Below, piece after piece: positions 23,601 through 35,135 of a DNA stretch of 64,000 nt; the stretch's first letter is position 1, and each line of letters begins with the position of its first letter. Below the pieces are notes generated by a model. That model was not told where the DNA came from, did no database searches, and saw only the letters and a list, made by a program, of their open reading frames with translations. Position numbers and translations under genes: made by a program. This DNA comes from Sorghum bicolor (taxonomy: Eukaryota > Streptophyta > Magnoliopsida > Poales > Poaceae). Location: NCBI RefSeq assembly GCF_000003195.3, contig NC_012871.2, positions 45,889,110 to 45,953,109 on the forward strand, in the 5' to 3' direction.

Positions 23601-23628
23601 TGGACGAGTCGAGGACAACTCCTTTTTA

Positions 23629-23640
23629 AGAGGGGGAGGA
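23629..23640 (+). other. Polypurine tract of the outer Gypsy element
   Basis: AAGAGGGGGAGGA ends directly at the LTR start TGATATGACC. It primes plus-strand synthesis and fixes the LTR boundary. Confidence 0.85.
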
Positions 23641-24855
23641 TGATATGACCATGCCAGCAAGCAAGATATCACAAACTCCAAGTCAAGCTACAACCACTCA
23701 AGTTTTACCTACACCGACATAAGCCCAAGTCATTGATGGACCAATTATACGTAGTCGTGCAAAGAAGCTACAACAAGAGGTCCACGCGCTATTTTGTGAG
23801 ATTCATTTTAACATTAATGAGTATTATATACTACCTAAGTGTTGTACCTTGATTGTACTCAAGTATATAGAAGAAGAGAAGGATGAAGCAAACCCTGAAG
23901 AATGGACCAGTGCAAGTCCCAGAAGATAGACTAGCAAAACAGACCAAAAGAGTCAAAACGGACCAGTGGAGTCAAGAACAGACCAGTGTAAAGAAATCTT
24001 CATAACTTTTTACTCACAAAAGCTATGAAGGGCCATAAAGACTTGTTGGAAATCTTGTCGAGTCTACTTTCTAATGTCTAGTGGCAACCTATTTGGATAC
24101 TCCATATTGCCTGCAGATCAGAATTAGTACAGACTGCTCGGAAGGTCAATAGTTTGTCATGACAGAATATTGGTAAAACTTGCTGAGTAAAACTGTACCA
24201 ATCTACAGTGTTTCATGTTGGATGGCATAAATTGCTGGAAAGCCCTTTGAGTCTAGTTTCACACCCAAGAAACAGTTCATCATTTGGACTTCCCAATAAG
24301 AAGTTATGGTCAGTTTATTGGAAACTACTATGGAGGCCAACAGTCATGCGAAGCCAGTTCAGGAATCCATTCCGAGGGGACCTTTCACATTACCTTCCCT
24401 CAGAAACTCTATTTTGTTTTCATACCTATCTAGGAGGGTTGTTCCTAGTATAAATATTCCCTACCTCTAAGCTATTAGAAACCTTTTTGATCATTTGATA
24501 AACTACATGATATTGCAGCCGTGCTGCTGAGTGCCTTACTCAACCTTTGTTCTTCCTTGTTCTTCTGCGACTTGTGAAGTGAATCCTCTGGGTTCCCCTA
24601 CTTCGTGCTCTATGGCTTCCGTTTGGCGTTGCCGTATTGTGTGGATTAGTTCCAGATTGTGGTTCTGCGGTCGTTCAGAGATCGAGTTGAAGTCTTCGCG
24701 GTTTCGGTGTCTCTCTCCCCGTCGCTTGGTCGCATCCAACCTTTGTCAGGTATAAAGCTAGTTACCCGCTGTTCGTAGCAAGTTATCCTTGTTCTTTTGA
24801 TCTACTCTCGTGAAGATCGGGCCACCCTTGTGCCGATTCATATCGGTACCTATCA
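23641..24855 (+). repeat. 3' LTR of the outer Gypsy element
   Basis: A 1215-base LTR with perfect 5-base terminal inverted repeats, TGATA...TATCA. The first ~200 bases continue the polyprotein's C-terminal tail in frame-like fashion (GPITRSRAK-type motif), so LTR and coding overlap in this lineage. A short promoter-like region with TATAAATA is near 24450. Confidence 0.9.
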
Positions 24856-25572
24856 CTAGCTGCATTCCCGAGCCACCTAAAACCCTAGATCAAAGTGCCG
24901 ACGCCATTGCAGCTGTTGAAGCTTCGCGGTACCGCCGTCGCCTCGCTCCGCTGTCGCTCTCGCCAAGGTAAGCCATGCTCGAGCTTCGCCATCGTGCAAT
25001 GAACGCAATGGTGCCCTTGTTTCGCCCCTCCCCCTTCCCTCTGCCCTACGCGCACTCGCTGGAGCAAGCACCGCTGCCGAATCGCCCCGCCGCATAGATC
25101 GCTCGCCCTGGCTGTTCCCCACCACGGTCGACGCGGGCATCAGACTCGTCGCGGACGGTGCTGCATGCCCGTGCCCTCGGCACACCCCGCCTCGCCCTAT
25201 GGCGCCGTCACGGCGTGCTGCCGTAGCGCCGGCCATGGCAGCGCCGTGCGCAGGCCCCGCCTGGTGCTCCGGTCCACCGTGGGCCGATACACCCACGCCA
25301 CGCACCCCGGTCCACAGCACAGGCAATGGACCAGCCAGCCCCGACGCGCCACGTGGCCAGCCGGATCGGCCACGCGGGCCACCCCTGGCGTTTTTGCAAA
25401 AACACCCCTACTCTTCTTAGAAATAAACCCACCGTCTTGAGTAGTTTAAAAATAATTAAAAATAGGTCATGTTTTTAACAGTTTAACCCCTGGCACCGCT
25501 GTATTTGTTGATTTAATCCAAAATGCATTTTTAATTCAGTTTTTAATTATTTAAATTACAAAAATAGATTAG
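24856..25572 (+). mobile_element. Large Gypsy-type LTR, left part (interrupted)
   Basis: A GC-rich block (about 24880-25390) is followed by an AT-rich stretch that ends ATTAG, where an Athila-like element inserted. The sequence picks up at 39629 after TTTAG. Several reading frames exist in the GC-rich block on both strands, but none has a recognisable domain and they overlap each other, so I call no gene. GCCAAGGTAAGC near 24970 resembles a splice donor, which would suit a transcribed leader. The left end of this LTR is not identified. Confidence 0.5.
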
Positions 25573-27077
25573 TGTTGACGGTCTTTAAGTGCCAAATTCA
25601 ACCGTCAACTAAACATGGAAAGGGATCAATATGCACCAAACACCTAGAATTAGGGTTTTATCTGACAGAATTTCACGAGTTTTGGTGTTTGTCTATTTCT
25701 ACAGGGGGTTACGAGAAAATATGGAGAGAAGGCCCACATGTCAGGTTTACAACGAGATAATTACGTGCCGTGCAATTTTCCTCAACCTAGAAGAGTCCAC
25801 ATGCCACGGGAGCGAACAGGAGGCCTGACGGGGCCTGGGGCAGGGCACCCGCCCAACCCCCTTGGGCGCCCGCCCAGCCTCAGTGGCCAATCAGGCCAGG
25901 TCATGCAGATCATGCTCCACCGCCTCTAATCTTCAAGGAGAACCATGTGATTAAGGTCGGTTTGATCCGACAGCCCACATTCATTTGAGGGGGCTATATA
26001 AGCAAGGCCTCTCCACCCTAGGGGAGAAGGAGAAATCATTATAAGAGGAAGCCATCAAAGTTAGGGTTTAGGAAGTTTTCTCCTGCAAAGAATTAGAATT
26101 AGCTACTCCCAATTCCTTCAAGTTATATAGGATTGATTAGATAGAATTAGAGAAGTAGAGCATTACGCTCTGGATTTCAGATCTTCATCAATAAAGATTG
26201 GTATTATTTCATATCTTTCTCTACTACTTTATTCTAATTGCATTATGTCTCTATTTATTATGTTCTTAGTTTGCTCTAGTTCTATATTTGATATAGTTAT
26301 GATTGATAATGAGTTCATGTATAAGTTTGCAAAGCGCTTAGCTCTTGACTCGAGGGAGCGAAGTGGTAGATCATATGTGGGCGTGGTGCTTGGTTATTAT
26401 TTACCTCCAAATGTATCCTATTGGCCGGGTTGTGTGGTAGTTTGTGATAGTGACAGCTTCGTTGATTCTTATATAGTCCACCCTCCGTCAGTAGGATAGG
26501 CAGAATTTGTATTGCGGAGTAAGTCTTGCTATGTTCCGATTTACTTTATAAATGTTCCTTATACATGAATAAAGAATCTTTTGTGCTATATGTGTTCTTG
26601 TAGATGCCTAGAGTAGATTGTGACTTAGTAGATAGTAGATACTTAGAATCCATTCTCTAGCTAATTCGACGTCACCTTACATTTATGTGGAGTAGTCTAT
26701 TTCTAATCGCTGTGTTATTTACCCATGAGCTTATATTTCATTATCTTTATTATTATGGCTTACCCCCTGCTAAAGCAAGTGACTGTGTGATGAGTTTCTC
26801 ATTAGTAATCATGTTATTGCAAGTTTATCTCTAGTCTATGCCTTGATAGATTTTACCCCTATTTTCACTTTCACCGTTCTCTTAAGCAAAATATAAATAA
26901 CAATACCCGGAATACTTTTCCTGGTGAAATGCTACAATGAGGTATTTTATCTGTGCGCTTGCGAATAGAATAGATTATTTTCTAGAGAGCCTTCATATTC
27001 ATAAATACCTTAGTACACTCTAGTGCCATGCTATGGATGACAACCTAGTATCCAAGTGGTGTTAGTAAGTGTCAACA
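25573..27077 (+). repeat. 5' LTR of the 25573-39628 element
   Basis: It starts TGTTGACGG and ends GTCAACA. The GC-rich GGGCGCCCGCCC motif is near 25865 and a TATATAAG box at about 25995. The upstream half is shared with the other Athila-like LTRs in the window and the downstream half is more divergent. Confidence 0.92.
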
Positions 27078-27085
27078 AGGATTTC

Positions 27086-27103
27086 TGGTGCCGTTGCCGG
27101 GGA
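27086..27103 (+). other. Primer binding site
   Basis: TGGTGCCGTTGCCGGGGA, eight bases after the LTR, is the Athila-type primer site with one change from the one at 9924. Confidence 0.8.
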
Positions 27104-27363
27104 CTGATAAGGAAAGTCAGGAAGTCAGTCAAGGTTATTCACATAAAAATATTAGACTAGACTATAGAGAAATAATTGCATAAATAGTTACTAAATGACA
27201 AATCATAACAAGGCACCTCTACTTTGGTAGGTTCACACTGTTGTTTTTCTATGTTTATATTTTTATATAGGGTATATCAGGAATGACTTTGGTACATTCA
27301 ACTCTTCATCATCAGAACCAAAGCAATCAAGAAATAAGAAGCTAGCTACCAATTGCTGAAGCT

Positions 27364-28417
27364 ATGGCACAAAAGACCTTGCAAGAATTCTCTGCTCGAA
27401 GTCTCGAGAACATTCCAACTAGTCCAAGATCTGAAGTAGAAGAAGGAGCACCTGAGTTCGAGCTCAAGTCAAGCCTCATCAACTTGGTGCATGCTACACA
27501 ATTCAGTGGAAAGGCACATGAAGATGCTAGTACACACTTGCAGAATTTCTTAGAGATTGGAAGCACAATAAGCATCAACGGAGTTAACAAAGACGTCATA
27601 CTACTTCACCTTTTCCCATTCTCACTAGAAGGGAAAGCGAGGAAGTGGTTCTACACCCATCAAGATAACATCAACAACTGGACGAATTTGTCATATGTCT
27701 TTCTAGCAAAGTTTTTCCTATAGGCAAAATAGCTGCCTTAAGAGGAAATATTGTCAGTTTCCAACAGTAGAAGACAGAAACCATTCCAGAAGCAGGGGAG
27801 CGTTTTCAAAGATACATATCAGATTGTCCTCACCATGGAATGGTCAGATGGTTACTTATGCAGACCTTCTACCATGGATTAACCTTGAAGGCTCGTGAGT
27901 GCCAAGATGCATCTGCTAAGGTGTCATTTTTGGAGCTTACAATTGGAAAAGCAAAAACACTTTGCATAAGATAGCCAAAAACCAAAGCTGGTTCCAAGAC
28001 AAAGCTCAACAATGTCATCAATCTGAAGAAATACACGAAGAAGTAAGTGCACTATCAACTAAGATGGAAAATTTGCTCCATTGGATTGACCAGAGGGCCA
28101 AGTTCAAAGAAGATCAAAGGGCCATTGAGACAGCATACAAATATCAACCTACTTCGAGCAAACCCAATAGCAAAGGTATGAATTCAGGTAATACTTTCAA
28201 GCAACTTTCATTAAAAGAGATAATTGCTCAACAAACTAAAACTAATGATGAAGTCAAACAAAGGCTAGATACAAATGAATCATCTCTGAAAGATATACAC
28301 AATAAAATGGATTTTCTATTAACTGCCTCTGATGAGCAAAACACTCTTAATAAAAAGGTAGAGCTTAAATTAGCAAAGCTAGCTGCTGTGTTGCCTGTTG
28401 CCACTAACATTGAGTAG
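27364..28417 (+). pseudogene. gag of the 25573-39628 element, frameshifted
   Basis: From ATG 27364 the frame shows the Athila-type gag core (FELKSSLINLVHATQFSGKAHED, then LFPFSLEGKARKWFY), ending at a stop at 27721. One base appears to be lost in the run TTTTTCC near 27717. In the shifted frame the protein continues, is stopped again by TAG near 27769, and a further segment runs 27962-28417 with a coiled-coil-like, Lys/Asp-rich tail. I see no zinc knuckle here, unlike element B's gag. The identity of gag is certain; it is not functional. Confidence 0.85.
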
Positions 28418-28522
28418 GTAAAGAACATAACTACTAGAGGAGGGAAAGCCACCAAGGATCCCCCATATCCAAAAGAGAAGCAAAGAACATCAACACCAGT
28501 ACAACCACCAAGTACTAGAGAA

Positions 28523-29269
28523 ATGAGGAAAGATTTCCACGACACCAATTATTTGCCATTTCCCAGAAGAAACAGAGGACTGCAGTCGGATGAGCAGTTT
28601 GGTAAGTTTGTAGAGGTCATTCAAAAGTTATATGTCAACATACCTCTACTTGATGCCATACAGGTACCCACATATGCAAAGTACATTAGAGATATTCTTA
28701 ACAAGATGAGACCACTGCCCACCACTGATGTGATCAAGCTGATAGAAGAATGTAGTGCGGCCATCCTCAACAAACCACTGAAGAAGAAGGAGGATCTAGG
28801 ATGTCCCACCATCGATTGCTCGATCGGAAACCAACACTTCAATAATGCACTTTGTGATCTCGAAGCAAGCGTCAGTGTGATGCCAGCATCAGTCTACAAG
28901 AAGCTTGAACATGCAACCCTAGAACCAACATTAATGTACTTACAACTAGCAGATCAATCAGTTCGACACCCGATGGGCATCGCCAAAAACATCCCAGTCA
29001 AGATAAGAGATTTTTTTGTGCCAGTAGACTTCGTGGTACTAGACATGAGTCCCGACTCAAAAGTGTCCATCATCCTCAGAAGGCCATTTCTGAGCACCGC
29101 CAACGCCCACATTGATGTCGGAAAAGGAGAAATCAAGTTCAGCATAAACGGACAAGAAGAACACTTCACATTCAAGCCTAGACTAGAGAGAGACTCTATA
29201 ATAAAGGAAGTTCATGAAAAAGAACCACTGGAGACACCATCTTTGGAGGAAGGTAATTCAGAAGTTTAG
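28523..29269 (+). pseudogene. Retropepsin-like protease frame with damaged active site
   Basis: An open 248-residue frame. Residues about 1-95 are a linker also seen ahead of Athila proteases (DTNYLPFPRRNRGLQ...). The protease core follows: CDLEASVSVMP, where DLG would be expected, and IILRRPFL, where ILGRPFL is expected. Both glycines of the signatures are therefore replaced by charged residues, which should abolish activity even though the frame is open. Only one protease domain is present, unlike element B's ORF at 11566. Confidence 0.78.
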
Positions 29270-29736
29270 AAGATTTGGAGGTCCAGCTTGGGGGACCTAA
29301 AAATCCCAAACCCTCGCCGGGAGGTAAATCAGTATTTATCCACATCATTTAAATTCTTGCCTATTCAATTCTTGCATTAGTCATATTTATTCATAGCATT
29401 ATAATAATCAAAAGCCCCATATAAATAATATTTATGGTGTGTGACAACCCATATTTATTAATTATTGTGGAGGCACAAAAATATTTTCCCATGATCATTT
29501 TCAATAAGTTTTAATTCTCATAGTTTTTCCTCCATTATATTAACCTTCTAGAAGCGTGACCCACACCCCTTGGGTCCCACATGTCATACACCATACCTCA
29601 CACAGATCCACCAACATTTCTCCACTCACCAGATATTTTTCCACCGTCCAACCACCACCCACTCAACATTATTTTGCGTAAGAGCTAGCAAAAGAGGGAG
29701 TGGAGAAACATCAGCCACAAAGGGCACCAGAGGAGG
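29270..29736 (+). other. Non-coding spacer after protease
   Basis: A TTGGGGGACCTAAAAATCCC block is followed by AT-rich sequence. In a complete Athila element RT, RNase H and integrase would lie here; nothing resembling them is left. Confidence 0.6.
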
Positions 29737-29792
29737 ACGCCCGCCCTACTGTAGAGGGCGCCCGCCCTGTCCCCCCAGCATCCTATAAAAGG
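29737..29792 (+). promoter_or_regulatory. Candidate internal promoter ahead of the third ORF
   Basis: Two copies of the GC-rich LTR motif (GACGCCCGCCCT at 29737-29748, GGGCGCCCGCCCT at 29756-29768) lie just upstream of CTATAAAAGG (29783-29792). In the LTRs the same motif also precedes a TATA box, but at 100-200 bases. A CT-rich then GA-rich leader follows, ending TTTTTCTACAG before the ORF start at 30142, which resembles a splice acceptor. That it drives a subgenomic transcript is inference. Confidence 0.5.
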
Positions 29793-31098
29793 CCACCTCC
29801 TGCCTCCATCTTCATCACACAAGCATTCCAGAAAACCACACAAACTTTAGTTTTCGGTTTCCAGAGAAGGAGCTCTAGTAGTGAAGTGAGAAGGAGAGTA
29901 GAGGGGAAGAGAAGAGTGGAAGAGAGGTTGGTAGTTTTTGAGTGAGAGCAAGGTCCATTTAGTAAGTAGTGATCCCGCTGTCCAAAGCGGAATTAAAAGT
30001 TGCTTAGGGGGAAGTGCTGCCAAAATTAAAACTTGTCTCAGACGACTAACCCCTGGACGACTGACATCTTGGACGGCTAACCACTAACATTTTTCTCTCA
30101 CATTTCTCCATGAGTTTTTGTTTGTGTCAATTTTTCTACAGGATGTTGAAGAAGATGAAGAGCACGGGCACGGCCCTCAAGAACATGGGTATGAGGAGTT
30201 CATCCCGACTCTCCTCGCACCAATTGGAGATGAGCATCGACCCGACGCCCCTGCAAGCTCCATCGTCTTCGTCTGGTACATGAGTCAAGGTTCTCCTCAA
30301 GACAGGAGACCTTGGACTGAAGACCCATAGGGAGAAGGAAGTTCTCCAGCAGCTGAAGAACAGGGAGTTCATTCACACTCCCACTCTCAATCCTATCCTG
30401 CTGCAAGAAACTGGTATGGATACCAAATTTGACTTGATTTTTTAGATGGTGGGATGGACAAACTTTTGGGACATAACTGAGCTAGGTTCCCATCTTCTCA
30501 CTATTGAATTTCTTTGCACTTTGCAACATTATGAGGGGGAATCACTTTTCAGATGTTCAAACAGGACATTATGTTGTCTTGGAGAGAACTGAGCGACCAT
30601 CTCGGTTTCTCTTCAAGATGCATCCTGGACATTGACTCCGACGTGCCGAATTTTGAGAGGCACCAGTTCTGGAGAGAGATTTCTAGGGGTGAATATTATG
30701 TTCAAGCCCGAACTAGTGACATGGAACATCCTACTCTCTGGATGTTCCACAAATGGCACGGGTATAACCTTTTCCACCGCGATGATATTAGAAAAGTCAG
30801 AGTAGGAGATTTGCAACTTCTTTATGCTGCTATAAATAAAACACCCACTTCACCTGTTACTCTTTTGGTTTCTCATTGGCTTAGTATACCTAGTCTTCAG
30901 GGACCTGTCAGTTGTAGTTCACTCATCACCCGTCTAGCCTCTAGTCTCAATTTGCTAGAAAACTCATCATTGGAATTCATTGACGAGTTAAGAATTTATC
31001 ATGGCTATGACACATTTAGACAAGCTCAGATGTTGAAAAAGGAAGGGAATGTAATGTATATGTTGTACGATAATAAAGGCAATATTCGGTTACCTAAC

Positions 31099-32335
31099 TG
31101 TTGGCTATTTTAAACGCAAACAGAAAAATCCACAAGCGCACGGATACCGATGTAACTTTCACCCAGGAGTATTCCAGAGTATCGATTTTCCACAGAGAAC
31201 ATGAGTGTACTAATTAAGATTCAAGATCGCCCAAGGATAACTATATAATTATTTTTGGTGGGAAGAGAGGAAGTTTCCAGAGAGTTCTCTAGTTGATCTA
31301 AGAATCAAGAATTGCTTCAAAGATTATTTATTTCGGGACATCAGAACACTAAGCACAGAAAGAGATGAGAAGGGGGCTAGGAAGCTCTGACTACGGTTCT
31401 ACAAACAGCGATCCGAACGAGGTGGGATAGTCGACCGTTAGGGCTGTCACTACCCTATGGCTACCACAACAATCCGCAGGATTAGGTGCAATTCCAGGTA
31501 ATTGCAAGACTAAACACCACGTCTAATCTATTAATTACTACTCTAGCGTTATAAAGACTAGAGCACTTGATGCAAGCAGGAATCCAGTAAATAACTTGAA
31601 TGTAAATAAAAGTAATTAAAGAACTCAGGAATTATGAATTGAAGAACTTGGAGAACGATTAAGAACAAACCAGTTGCAGCAAAAGTATAATGTTGAGGAA
31701 GATCCGACAGATCCGGCTCCTCCTCCGCTCTCCTCTTCTCTCTCCCTATTTTCTAGATTACAACTAGAACTAACTAGAACTAGAACTAGATGAACTAGAA
31801 CTAGAACTAGATGAACTAGTGGGATCCTCTCTACTTGGATGAATAATTGAAACCCTAGCTTTAATTCTGTAGAAGAGGTAAGTTCTCCAGGGGCCAGGGG
31901 GCCTGCTTATATAGCCCTTCCAAATGAACGTGGACCGTCGGATCAAACCGACCTTAATCGCATGGTTTTCCTTAATCCTTTAGGTCGGTGGAGCATGATC
32001 CGTGAGGCAGAGCCAGATTGGCTCCTGTAGCTGGGCGGGCGCCCAAGGGGGGAGGGCGGGCGCCGTGCCCCCGGGCCCGCTCGATCTCCCATTTGTTCTT
32101 GTGGCTTCTGGAGTCTTCTAGATGATAGAAAATTGGTGCACACGTTAATATCTCTATGTAAACCCGATGTGTGGGCCTTTCCTCCATATTTCCTGATAAC
32201 CCCCTGCAGAAATAGGCAAACACCAAAACTCATGGAATTCTGTCAGATAAAACCCTAAGTCTGGGTGTTGGTTGCATTTGGGTCCTTTTCCATGATTAGT
32301 TGACGGTTAAATGTGAGCATTAAGGACCGTCAACA
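31099..32335 (-). mobile_element. Solo LTR in the third ORF, reverse orientation
   Basis: TGTTGGCTAT to CCGTCAACA, with perfect CTAAC duplications at 31094-31098 and 32336-32340. The ORF continues in frame on the far side once one duplication is removed. It contains the reversed GC-rich motif at about 32033-32075 and a short AACTAGAACTAG repeat array near 31762-31820. Confidence 0.93.
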
Positions 32336-32637
32336 CTAACCCGAACCTTGGCCTCTATGTCGTTCAAAATTATTTGATTGAGATTGCAGTGACACTGGTA
32401 AACCAGAGAGCTCCACAGCGAGTGGCATCCAAAAAGATGACCACCTATCAAGAACGCACCTGGTATAGAGCTAATCCCGGGCTGGAAGAACCAGCGCATC
32501 TGCATTATCGCAACTACAACCCCCGAGTTCTTCGGGAACCATGGGTTCAACATGCTCAGCCGCAGGAGCCAACACAAGAGACGTGGCCAGAAGGCCCAGA
32601 TCACGAGTGGGCGAACCCACCTTTTCGTACAGGTAGG

Positions 32638-33853
32638 TGTTGATATTTAGTAACGCCATCAGGAAATGATCCGCAAGCGCACGGATATCGGTGAGCACTT
32701 CACCTGGGAGGTTATCCAGAGTATCGTATTTATTTTTTTTACCACTAGGAGAAAGAGTGCATCTAACTAACCCAGTCTATTACTACTAACCTTTAGGCTA
32801 CAAAGAATGTTTCTCGATGTGAGTGATATATAGAGAAGACTGCAACCGTAATCTCCTTCTAACCTTGGTAAGGATGCTCTACTGCTCTATTAGGGAAGCT
32901 TACCGAATCTAGACACCACAGAGGATGTTCGACCCGCAGCTATAAACCCTATCGATCCTACTAACGGGATATGGGCTACAAAGGTAACTCAGAAATGTCA
33001 CGTTCCTCGCTACAACCACGGTCCATCTAGTCAGGGGATATCTATGAGTATCCTAGCCCAAACACCACGTTTATGCTAGAGGTGATTACTCTAAACTCTA
33101 CGCAAGAGATCAAAGTAAACTCATAAACCAAAGAACAATAAAACAAAGAACTTACTAGAATTTAGAAGTCGAAATACTGAAGAATCCTAGGAGCAAGCCT
33201 TGGGTTAGGAGACTTGATCCCGCAGGTACAACCTCGGAGTAGACACCGACAGGCCGGGCTTCCTCCGATCTACACCTCCACTCTATCTATCTCAATCTAG
33301 TAGAACTAGTCTACCCTCACATTGGATGCTAAGCCCTAAGTCTATGTAGAGGAAAGGTTATCCTTCGAGGGCACCTCTCAACTCTATAATGAACTTGTTC
33401 TCCTCCAGGGGCCAGGGGGTCTGCTTATATAGTCCCCTCAAGTGAACGTGGGCCGTCGGATCAAACCGATATTGATTGAATGGTTATTCTTCATCCTTTA
33501 GGTCGGTGGAGCATAATCCGCGAGATTGAACGTGATTGGCCACACCACCTGGGCGAGCACCCAAGGGGGGAGGGCGGGCGCCCTGCCCTCGGGCCCGATC
33601 GCGTTCCCGTTCGTTCCCGTGGCTTCTGGACTCTTCTATATGATAGAAAATTGCACGGCACGTTAATATCTCTATGTAAACCCGACGTGTGGGCCTTTCT
33701 TCCATATTTCCAGATAACCCCCTGCAGAAATAGGCAAACACCAAAACTTGTGGAATTCTGTCAGATAAAACCCTAAGTCTGGGTGTTGGTTGCATTTGGA
33801 TCCTTTTCTTTATTTATTTGATGATTATATTTGGTACTTAAGGACCGTCAACA
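32638..33853 (-). mobile_element. Second solo LTR in the third ORF, reverse orientation
   Basis: TGTTGATATT to CCGTCAACA, with flanking 5-mers GTAGG and GCAGG (4 of 5). It is closely similar to the solo LTR at 16494-17717, so two members of one subfamily inserted in different hosts here. Confidence 0.9.
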
Positions 33854-34161
33854 GCAGGTACTCCACTGATCTGTTTGGAGCTTCAGGGTCTAGGCCTCAG
33901 CCCCAATTTGATGCAGGTAGGTACTCCGACGCCTCCTATGTGTTCTCCGGCGACTACTACCAAGAGGCCGGCACCTTCTTCAACCGCACCAACAACACTC
34001 TTCTCGCCATCCAAGATAGGCAAGCAGAACATGGACGACTCCTGGAACAGCAACAAAAGTGGAACCAGGACCACGCCACTGCAGTACAAGGACTGAGGCA
34101 AGACACCACGACGATGAACGACAACATCACCACTATGATGCGATTCTGGAACATTGAGTAG

Positions 34162-35135
34162 GTCCGACACAGCAACATCTAGCTTGGGGGAGTTCCTCCC
34201 CAATTTACCGAGTAAGTTTTTATTTGTTTTTCTTATTTATTTTTCTATTTTAATATTTCATAAAAAAAGATGCATGATAGAAATGATGAACAGTTGCTCT
34301 GTTTACTTACTTTCAAGTACCTAGCTTTTATATTAGAGTTCTCCCAAGAATTGCTAAAACTTAAAATTTAATATCTATGGGAGTATGAACCTAAAACTAA
34401 ACTCTAGATAAGAGAAAGGTATGATATAAAGTTTGAGCTGTTGTTTATCTTGTTCTTACTACACTAAGTTCTGGAGATTTATTTTGAAAACGTGCAAATC
34501 ACATGATGAGTTCCTAGCGTGACAAAATTCTTACCACAGCCATACTTGCTATAACATCTTTTGCTACTTATATTCATATTGAGTTTGATGGAGCTGTGTA
34601 GACCCTTAGGAGCTTTTCATGTGGTTAAATCAAGATATTCACTTGCACACATCTACTATATCATCCACCACCATTCATTAAAATTGCTAAAAATAGTATC
34701 ACTCACTGCCCCAAGTGTTGTTATTCTCTCTCTCCAAAAAGATTCAATGTAGAAGAGGCATGGGTTATGCAAAAATATGTGAGGAAATAAAAAGGGGCAA
34801 GTGCTCGGAACCTCGAAAAAGAAAAAAAAGAGTGAGACGAGAGGTAAAAATGGACAAGTGTTCGGAGTAGAATTAGGGGTACAAAGATGCCCACTTGAGC
34901 GGAAAAATGGACAAGTGTCAGACAGTAGAATTAGGGGTATTTACTACCCACCTAAAAAAGAGAGAAAAGAAAAGGATAGCCCATGCTCTCCCAAAGCAAA
35001 GATCAAAGCGGAGGAGAGATAGCAATATGAGGAGCAATGAGAAGTAAGTTTTATCATTACTTATATATTTTCACCATTACTATCATTTACTCCACCACAC
35101 ATGAACATCTTGATTTAATTATATGCTGAGTTCCT
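34162..35135 (+). mobile_element. 3' untranslated internal region
   Basis: AT-rich and non-coding, starting with GCTTGGGGGAGTTCC just after the ORF stop, a tract resembling the polypurine tract. It shares blocks with element B's 3' region (13550-14180) and carries two versions of a TGGACAAGTGT...GTAGAATTAGGGGTA unit near 34851 and 34911. Confidence 0.7.

Larger units (their letters stand above)
1538..24855 (+). mobile_element. Ty3/Gypsy retrotransposon, degenerate, split by nested insertions
   Basis: The order on the plus strand is: truncated 5' LTR (1538-2696), primer binding site, leader, start of gag (3363-3508), a 17.3 kb block of other retrotransposons (3509-20788), rest of gag, protease, reverse transcriptase, polypurine tract, and 3' LTR (23641-24855). 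The gag reading frame picks up again on the far side of the nested block, which proves the block was inserted. RNase H and integrase are missing, because the sequence jumps from just after the RT domain to the C-terminal tail at about 23550-23600. The RT motifs look most like the CRM-type branch of chromoviruses, but I am not certain of the clade. No matching left target duplication survives. Confidence 0.88.
30142..34161 (+). pseudogene. Athila-type third ORF (plant transposon protein), broken by two solo LTRs
   Basis: This is the ORF in the envelope position of Athila-like elements, annotated in plants as a putative plant transposon protein. From ATG 30142 the frame is stopped by TGA near 30280 and TAG near 30445, and shifts by one base near 30540. 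It is then open at 30553-31098 (contains WREISRGEYYVQARTSDMEH). A solo LTR (31099-32335, CTAAC duplication) follows, then 32336-32637, a second solo LTR (32638-33853), and the C-terminus 33854-34161, with a coiled-coil-like segment ending in TAG. No signal peptide or fusion peptide is evident, so a true envelope role is not supported. Function is unknown in the family. Confidence 0.8.

Noticed and set aside
24877..25432. Long overlapping frames on both strands in a GC-rich block
   Set aside because: They overlap in several frames, show no domain, and are explained by high GC content within a large LTR.
30142..34161. Retroviral envelope gene
   Set aside because: It lies in the envelope position, but no signal peptide, fusion peptide or membrane anchor is visible. 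The family is better described as a plant transposon protein of unknown role.
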